Positions 58,630 through 64,000 of a stretch of 64,000 nt of DNA are shown piece after piece. Position numbers and translations under genes: made by a program. Within the stretch, counting starts at the first letter, position 1, and the number at the start of each line of letters is the position of its first letter. The DNA comes from Manihot esculenta (Eukaryota; Streptophyta; Magnoliopsida; Malpighiales; Euphorbiaceae). The notes beneath the pieces are model-generated. The model saw only the letters and a program-made list of their open reading frames with translations. It made no database searches and was not told where the DNA came from. Location of the stretch: positions 26,713,526-26,777,525 of the forward strand of contig NC_035162.2 of NCBI RefSeq assembly GCF_001659605.2, written 5' to 3'.

Positions 58630-59063
58630 TAGGGAGAGCAGTATTCGGTTCAAACTGAAAAAATTAATCAAACTGAATTAATTCAGAAATTTGATTCGAG
58701 TTTTTATTCATTTCGATTCGGTTTTTAGTTTCAAAAATTTCAGTTATTTTGGTTTGATTTGATTTTAGTCAAAAAAACAAATCGAACCGAATTATTTTTT
58801 ATAATATAGAGAGACTAGACCATAATCAAGTTTGAAATATTTCAATTAAATTTTAGAATACTAAAAATAAAGTATGAAAAATAACAAGTCTATTAAAAAG
58901 TCCAACCAATTGAACCGAATCAAATCGAATCGATTTGATTTTGTTAGATTTCTATTTAAAATCAGTTTGATTTTCATAAATACTAAGATTTTGATTTTCG
59001 ATTTATTTGCTTCGATTCAGTTCAATTCAATTTTGAACTAAACCAACTAAATTCTCACCCCTA
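58630..59063. mobile_element. hAT-type MITE (copy 2) inside outer copia
   Basis: 434 bp with termini TAGGGAGAGCA/TTCTCACCCCTA and an 8-bp duplication ATAGTAAC/TTAGTAAC (7 of 8). Interior CGGTT-type foldback repeats are more decayed than in copy 1 (many CGG to TGA/CAA changes). It separates the zinc knuckle from the protease of the outer copia. Confidence 0.85.
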
Positions 59064-59650
59064 TTAGTAACCTGTCTATGTTGTTTGCAATTACCACACA
59101 CTCCATCAGGTCTCCACCAACAAAATTTTTCAAGATGAGTGGATTTCTAGCAGTGTGTACATGGTAAAAATTTCTTTTGTTTTGATCCTTCTTTGCTACT
59201 ACCTTCATTTTTGCCTTTATTCTTCTGGTTGAATTGCTTCTTGCCCTTCTCAACTTGTTGTTTTTGCATATGAAAAGTCCCTTCAATGATTCTATCTTGC
59301 CTTAGAGTCCTTTATTCTTGTGACATGAGAGCATTCATCAATCTGCAAGAGAGATTTCTAAAAGGTCCTTAGACTCTTCTAAAGAAGAAATTTTCAATTC
59401 AAACCTCTCTAGAAGTTTCAAACTTTTTCTACAATTCTTTGATTAGAGAACTCTTCACCAAGCAATTTGATCATGTTCACAATCAAAAAAATTCTATCAG
59501 AATATTTAGCAATTGTTTCATCCTCTTGCATACTAAGAGATTCAAAATCTCTTTTCAAATTTAAAATATGAATTTTCCTAGTTGTGTCACTCCCTTGATA
59601 CTCCAATTTGAGTTTGTCCTGAGCCTCCTTAGTAGTGGTACCATCATTCT
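59064..59650 (-). pseudogene. gag: Outer copia gag remnant
   Basis: Minus strand. The UBN2/gag domain C-terminal half lies at 59418-59640 (QDKLKLEYQGSDTTRKIHIL, NLKRDFESLSMQEDETI, then IVNMIKLLGE). A Lys/Gln-rich segment and a zinc-knuckle-like region follow at 59047-59200, with PCTHC, KFCWWRPDGVC and CKQHRQV readable across frames. Multiple stops. The N-terminal gag and the 5' LTR are not visible upstream, where a plus-strand gag of another element begins. Confidence 0.8.
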
Positions 59651-59719
59651 AGGTAAGACAAAATCAGAAACTGAATTGTGAATTACTATCACAACTTTAG
59701 ATTGTGCTCTCTTGCTTGA

Positions 59720-61054
59720 GATTCAAATAACTTAGAGAGATCCTAGAATAGATAGTTCTTCTAATTCTGCTGGCATACCTGCACCTTTAGACGAAAGCTA
59801 TTCAATAACACGATCACCTCTTTTTAATGGCATAAACTACTCCTTTTACAAAGTTAGAATGAAAAAATTTATACAATTTTTTGATATAGAAGCATGGCAA
59901 TGAATTCTAAAGGTCCTGAAATTCCTTTACTTATAGGAGGAACTAGAGAAAAGACTGAATAAGAATATACTGATACAAATTGGAAAAAGATCTCTGTAAA
60001 TGCTAAAACTTTAAATATACTTCATTCTGTATTAGATGTAACTGAATACAACCGTGTTTCAGGTTGCGAGTCTGCTAAAAAAGTATGGAACAAGCTTGAA
60101 GTAACTTATAAAGGCACAAATCAAGTAAAAGAATCAAAAGAAAACTTGTTGGTTTGTGACTTTGAGCTGTTTGAGATGAAACCAGGCGAAACCATTGCTG
60201 AAATGAGTACTAGATTTACTAACCTAGTCAATCTTCTAAAAGCACTTGAAAAAAGTTTTAAAGAAGTTGAGTTGGTGAAAAATATTTTGAGAACTCTGCT
60301 GAAGTCTTAGAGAGCAAAAATCACAGTCATCTTTGATATAAAAGACTTTACAAGGTATACCTATAATGAGTTGATTGGATCATTAATTGTCTACGAAATA
60401 ATGTTCAAAAAGGAGATCATAGAAAAAGAAAAAGGAAAGAAAGGTATAGCTTTCAAATCTGAAAAGCTAACAGACGGTAAAAAGAAGTCTATTGCCTTGA
60501 AAATATACATAAGTGAATCCTCCAGCATATCGAGTGATGAAGAGGAGATGGTTATGTTAGTAAGAAAGTTCAAAAGAGCTTTTAGAAAAGGCGAAAACAA
60601 GTACAAAAGGTTTGTCAAAAAGTATGGGCCAAAGGATCACTCTCTATCACATCTGCACAAAGACCCAAAAGAAGTTATCTGCTATGAGTGCAACAAACTT
60701 GGTCATATCAGACCCAATTGTCCAAAAAGCAAAAAGAAGAAAAAGGAAGAGAAATGAAAGAAAGCTATGGTTGCAATTTGGGATAGAACTGATGAAAGTT
60801 CAAGTGATGATTCAAACGAGAACAATGAAGCTAATCTCTACTGTATGGCTCTCGAAGAAGAAGCTACTAAATCTTTTAAAGTAGAAGACATTGAGGTAAT
60901 CAAATCTGAACCACCAAATATAGCAGAGTTATTGATGTGGAACCCTATGACACAGGCCTCAAACCCATACGCACAAGTAGATATAGAATCCAAAAAATTT
61001 AATAAACTCACCTCCTATGGCACCCAACACTTAGAGAAGTTAAAACACCAATGA
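59720..61054 (+). pseudogene. gag: SIRE/UBN2-type Ty1/copia gag remnant
   Basis: Plus-strand gag of a different copia lineage. It starts near SSNSAGIPAPLDESYSITRS, PLFNGINYSFYKVRMKKFIQ and FFDIEAW, then stops and shifts near 59896. The UBN2 domain resumes (NAKTLNILHSVLDVTEYNRV, SAKKVWNKLEVTYKGTNQVK, FELFEMKPGETIAEMSTRFT) to a TAG near 60308. 60371-60757 is an open Lys-rich stretch ending in the CCHC knuckle CYECNKLGHIRPNCP. 60767-61054 reads the acidic region (WDRTDESSSDDSNENNEANL) typical after the knuckle in this lineage. No protease or later domains and no own LTR are recognised. It is truncated and head-to-head with the outer copia gag. Confidence 0.85.
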
Positions 61055-61635
61055 TCGAAGGATTTAGATGAAAATCCGACAAACGCCACAATGAATAGTT
61101 GATAAGTTAGCCAAGATTCTTGGTGCAATTAATGAAAGCAAATCATCACTCTCACTCAAAGCAATACACGCCAAAGGTATAAAAAAGAATTCTGAAAATT
61201 TAAATTCAAAGCTCCCTCTTACCATTGTTTCTTATCCTTATATAGTAAGCAGAGAAAATAAAACCCTAAAACACTCTTCTTAGGCCTGGTCGAATCACAC
61301 ACAAGACCCAAACCCAATCACACACTAAAATAACACATCAAATATATAAGTATTAAAACATAAGCTCAAAACATGGCCCAACACTCTAAAACTTAAAAGA
61401 TAAAATATGACCAAAATACAAGTCCAAACAAAGCCAAAATAAAATAAGTGTTTAAATAATAAAACAAAGCAAGCCTATCATAACAATGCCGAATAAATTA
61501 GACAGCGCTATCTTCATTACACACCTCAAGCAAGGTGAGTAGCTTAGGTGTGTCTTCAAGCTTCGCGAGACATTTGCCAATTGCAAGCTTAGTCAATTCT
61601 TGCGTTATTTGTTCTTGAATGTGTAAGTTCATAGC
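61055..61635. other. Spacer, no gene recognised
   Basis: AT-rich non-coding DNA after the copia gag. No LTR ends, repeats or protein motifs were identified. Confidence 0.5.
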
Positions 61636-62082
61636 TGTTAGGAAACCAAGAGATTACTGCAACCCAAACACGCAGCAGAAAAATTAAAAATCTCTGATTT
61701 CCTTCATAGGATCTGAGTGCTTCATTTATTTCGAATAGAAGGATACGAGACTAACCTGTTAGAATCGACGAGAGGATACTATTCCGGACTGATAGTGCTG
61801 CTTTTTCAACAAACACCCTCTATGGTATCCACACGAATGTCTTTTATCCTTCTAGAGTGCTAGCTCTCTCAAGGATGGATAAACTATGTGCTCCTCAATT
61901 TGCAATTGAAAACGAATTCTCTAAAAATGTTCCTCCACAATTCGTAGAAGAGGTTTTTATACGTTTCAGTTTTTTGTTTTCGCACAACTCTTTTCACAAA
62001 AGAGTTGTGTTCACAATCCACTATCACAATCTCACAGATACTCAAATATCTTACGTGATATTTTATTTTTGATAAGGAAAAC
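61636..62082 (-). mobile_element. Probable copia-type LTR
   Basis: The plus strand begins TGTTAGGAAACCAAGAG; the minus strand ends GGTTTCCTAACA, a common copia LTR end. On the minus strand a TATA-like GTATAAAAACC lies near 61958, consistent with an LTR. The right boundary is unresolved because the next LTR overlaps it, and no target duplication was found. Confidence 0.5.
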
Positions 62083-62640
62083 TGACTATGCAGTTGTCGA
62101 AGCCGGTCAAAAATAACATTTTTGGTTATCAATAATTTTACAACTGTAGATAGTGGCAAAAGGATCAAATCCACAGGGAATTGATACTTACCAATTTCCT
62201 GATCAAGACCAAGAAAATAAACTAAAAGCAAAATAAACTGAAGGTAAATAGACTGAAAGTAAAATAAAGGAGGGGTTTTGAGATTGATTCAATTAAACTA
62301 ATAATGAAAGCAATAAAGTAAAGCGAATAATAAAATAAAGAAATTCAAATATGAGAAAAGCTCTAGTTGAAGAATTGGATCCACTTCAGTTGTTGGGATT
62401 GATCATTGATCCTTAGGTTCCTTTGTTTGATTCAATAAATTAGTAATGGAGATGGAAGACGCTTCTCACCACCATATATCTCCTTAAGCATAAATTAATT
62501 AGGGAACGTCCTCTAACCAATCACTAATCAACAAGTTGCCAAGGAACGTCATTGGGCCTTAGGCATCTAACAACTGCCAATTGCATTAAGAAATAGAAAG
62601 ACCTAATTCTAGCTACTCAAATGCATGGTGATATTGCTAG
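62083..62640 (-). mobile_element. Athila-like LTR fragment (minus strand)
   Basis: Reverse-complement match to the right part of 9750-11307: the GCTTCGACA end, the CAATTCCCTGTGGATTTGAT segment, the GACGTTCCTTGGCAACTTGT region and the GCAATATCACCATGCATTTG segment. It is broken at 62640 by the LTR of gypsy copy D. The rest should lie right of the window. Confidence 0.85.
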
Positions 62641-64000
62641 TGTAACGACCCGAAAATCGGACCGCTACCGACGCTAGGATCCAGGTCGGCTTAAGGCCGC
62701 CGGGACCCGTAGCAAGCCTAACATTCATCCTGAAAACCTGTTTAATCCCATACATGATCAGCAACATACATAAAAATTTAAAACTTTTCCTTCAAACATC
62801 CAACTCAACCTGAACATGCATGTACATAGTCATGATCATAATCGTGATCCCTCTGTGGGATCTCATCAATACCCCAACGGGCGATACAACATGAGATGAG
62901 TTGGCTTTCATAAACATTATAAGACATTTTGATCATGTAATAAAAGGGATACCTCAAACATAATGTCAAGCACAATATCTAATCCTCAATATCAATACAT
63001 GACAGAAACTGTACTTTTTTACATAACATTAATACATTTATCATGTCCACACTATCTATTACATACATCAGACTTTATTACTCTTGTAAACTTCCTGGTC
63101 TACCCTGTACCTGCAAACCTGGGGAAAATTGGGAGAGGGGTGAGCTACTAGAGCCCAGTGAGCAGAATAATAAAAATATTTAAATCATATGAATCATGGA
63201 ATGCATACATCACAGCTAATCACATCAAGGATGAACTTGTCACCAATAGCCCTCTACATAGTCCAACTGTGCCAGAACGTAGAATGGGTCCTGGTCTTTC
63301 CCTTACATATCATAACATAACAGTGTCCAACTGTGCCAGAACGTAGAATGGGTCCTGGTCTTTCCCTTACATATCATAACATAACAGTGTCCAACTGTGC
63401 CAGAACGTAGAATGGGTCCTGGTCTTTCCCTTACATATCATAACATAACAGTGTCCAACTATGCCAGAACGTAGAATGGGTCCTGGTCTTTCCCTTACAT
63501 AGTGCCAGCGAACGTAGAATGGGTCCCACTGGTCTTACTTTCCGTACCGTACATATCATATTGTCATATCATAGATTGAGGGCTATGGATCATCCAACAT
63601 TCATCCACATCAACATTTAACATATGCAATGCAACATATTCGTGAATTCTAATGCAAGCAACCTAATTCATCACATGGCATTCATGATGCGTGAAACATG
63701 CTGAAAGGTTCATTCTTTACTTTAAAACATAATAAGTTATTCCACTCACCTCTGGATAGCTCTGACCAGACACTGGGGCAACAGACTCACTGCTAGGGTC
63801 CTCGGTTCCTCGGGTCCGAACCTACACAGGTGGACTCAAATGAGGGACCAAACATACATGAACATAACTCTAAACTATCCCCCAAAAACCCCCTAAAACA
63901 TCATGGAACAATCATAGAAAAATATGCAAGAAATAGCTGAACAGGGCACTTTCGGCGGCAGATTCGGCGGCTGAAAGTCCCTCCAGAGCCGAAAGTCAGG
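62641..64000 (-). mobile_element. gypsy D LTR (Tekay-like), cut by window edge
   Basis: Starts TGTAACGACCCG as in the other copies and continues through the minisatellite and the start of the TTCGGCGGC box cluster (63951 on). If it is a full element in the usual minus orientation, this is its 3' LTR, and the polyprotein would lie right of the window. It could also be a solo LTR. Confidence 0.92.
63256..63525. repeat. LTR minisatellite, copy D, about five units
   Basis: Four nearly identical units of about 63 bp with the core AACTGTGCCAGAACGTAGAA then TGGGTCCTGGTCTTTCCCTT, plus a diverged fifth (63497-63530). This is the most expanded state of the family repeat in this window. Confidence 0.9.

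Larger units (their letters stand above)
39830..59650 (-). mobile_element. Outer Ty1/copia relic (minus strand), split by younger insertions
   Basis: Reading leftward: gag (59650 down), zinc knuckle (split by a MITE), protease, GAG-pre-integrase, integrase (split at 42019-42023/57883-57887 by the inner copia), RT and RNase H to about 39830. The order protease-integrase-RT is diagnostic of copia. Many stops and shifts show it is old. No LTRs are recognised at either end. It is the host of the nested stack. Confidence 0.88.

Noticed and set aside
63256..63525. Direct repeats of 63 bp as a possible origin or iteron set
   Set aside because: They sit inside the LTR of a known retrotransposon family, where the same region varies in unit number in other copies.
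1..64000. A novel multi-gene cellular system
   Set aside because: All recognisable coding sequence is retroelement-derived or short organelle fragments. No cellular gene cluster is supported.

Overview
This window is plant nuclear DNA from a repeat-rich, probably pericentromeric or intergenic region. I found no ordinary cellular gene and no cellular RNA gene. Almost every coding trace belongs to Ty3/gypsy or Ty1/copia retrotransposons with the initiator-Met tRNA primer sites usual in plants. The AT-rich spacer, hAT-type MITEs, a tRNA-derived SINE, a TRIM-like element and plastid-derived fragments also fit a flowering plant. The species cannot be proven from the sequence; a dicot such as cassava or a relative is a low-confidence guess.

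Layout, left to right. 1-7685: a decayed minus-strand Ty3/gypsy element (copy A, Tekay-like), cut by the window edge, with a same-family solo LTR (3127-5385, plus strand) in its leader. 7686-11307: an Athila-like gypsy relic with gag remains, no RT to integrase, and a 3' LTR. 11308-18630: AT-rich spacer with an hAT MITE (11913-12392), a SINE (16778-16875) and a dispersed repeat pair. 18631-19509 and 32107-32620: one mosaic organelle-derived insertion (ycf3, 16S rRNA 3' end, ndhF and 23S rRNA snippets), split by near-complete gypsy copy B (19510-32101). An unrelated solo LTR (29322-32095) sits one base inside B's end. 32645-39658: two degenerate tandem arrays broken by a TRIM-like element and a long LTR, then another LTR-like block. 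39830-59650: a nested stack. A minus-strand copia holds a plus-strand copia (42024-57882), which holds a gypsy solo LTR (42662-44834) and near-complete gypsy copy C (45514-55261); the outer copia also carries a second hAT MITE. 59720-61054: a plus-strand SIRE/UBN2-type copia gag. 61636-64000: LTR pieces, then the start of another gypsy LTR (copy D).

The dominant family is one chromodomain gypsy with LTRs of about 2.2 kb: eight LTRs from A, B, C, D and two solo LTRs. Its order is gag, CCHC, protease, RT, RNase H, integrase, chromodomain. B and C look young (LTRs differ by roughly 1% or less by eye, target duplications readable) and each is disabled by one or two small lesions. Copy A carries four nonsense codons in one otherwise open frame. 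Target-site duplications at several levels allow the insertion order to be read directly.
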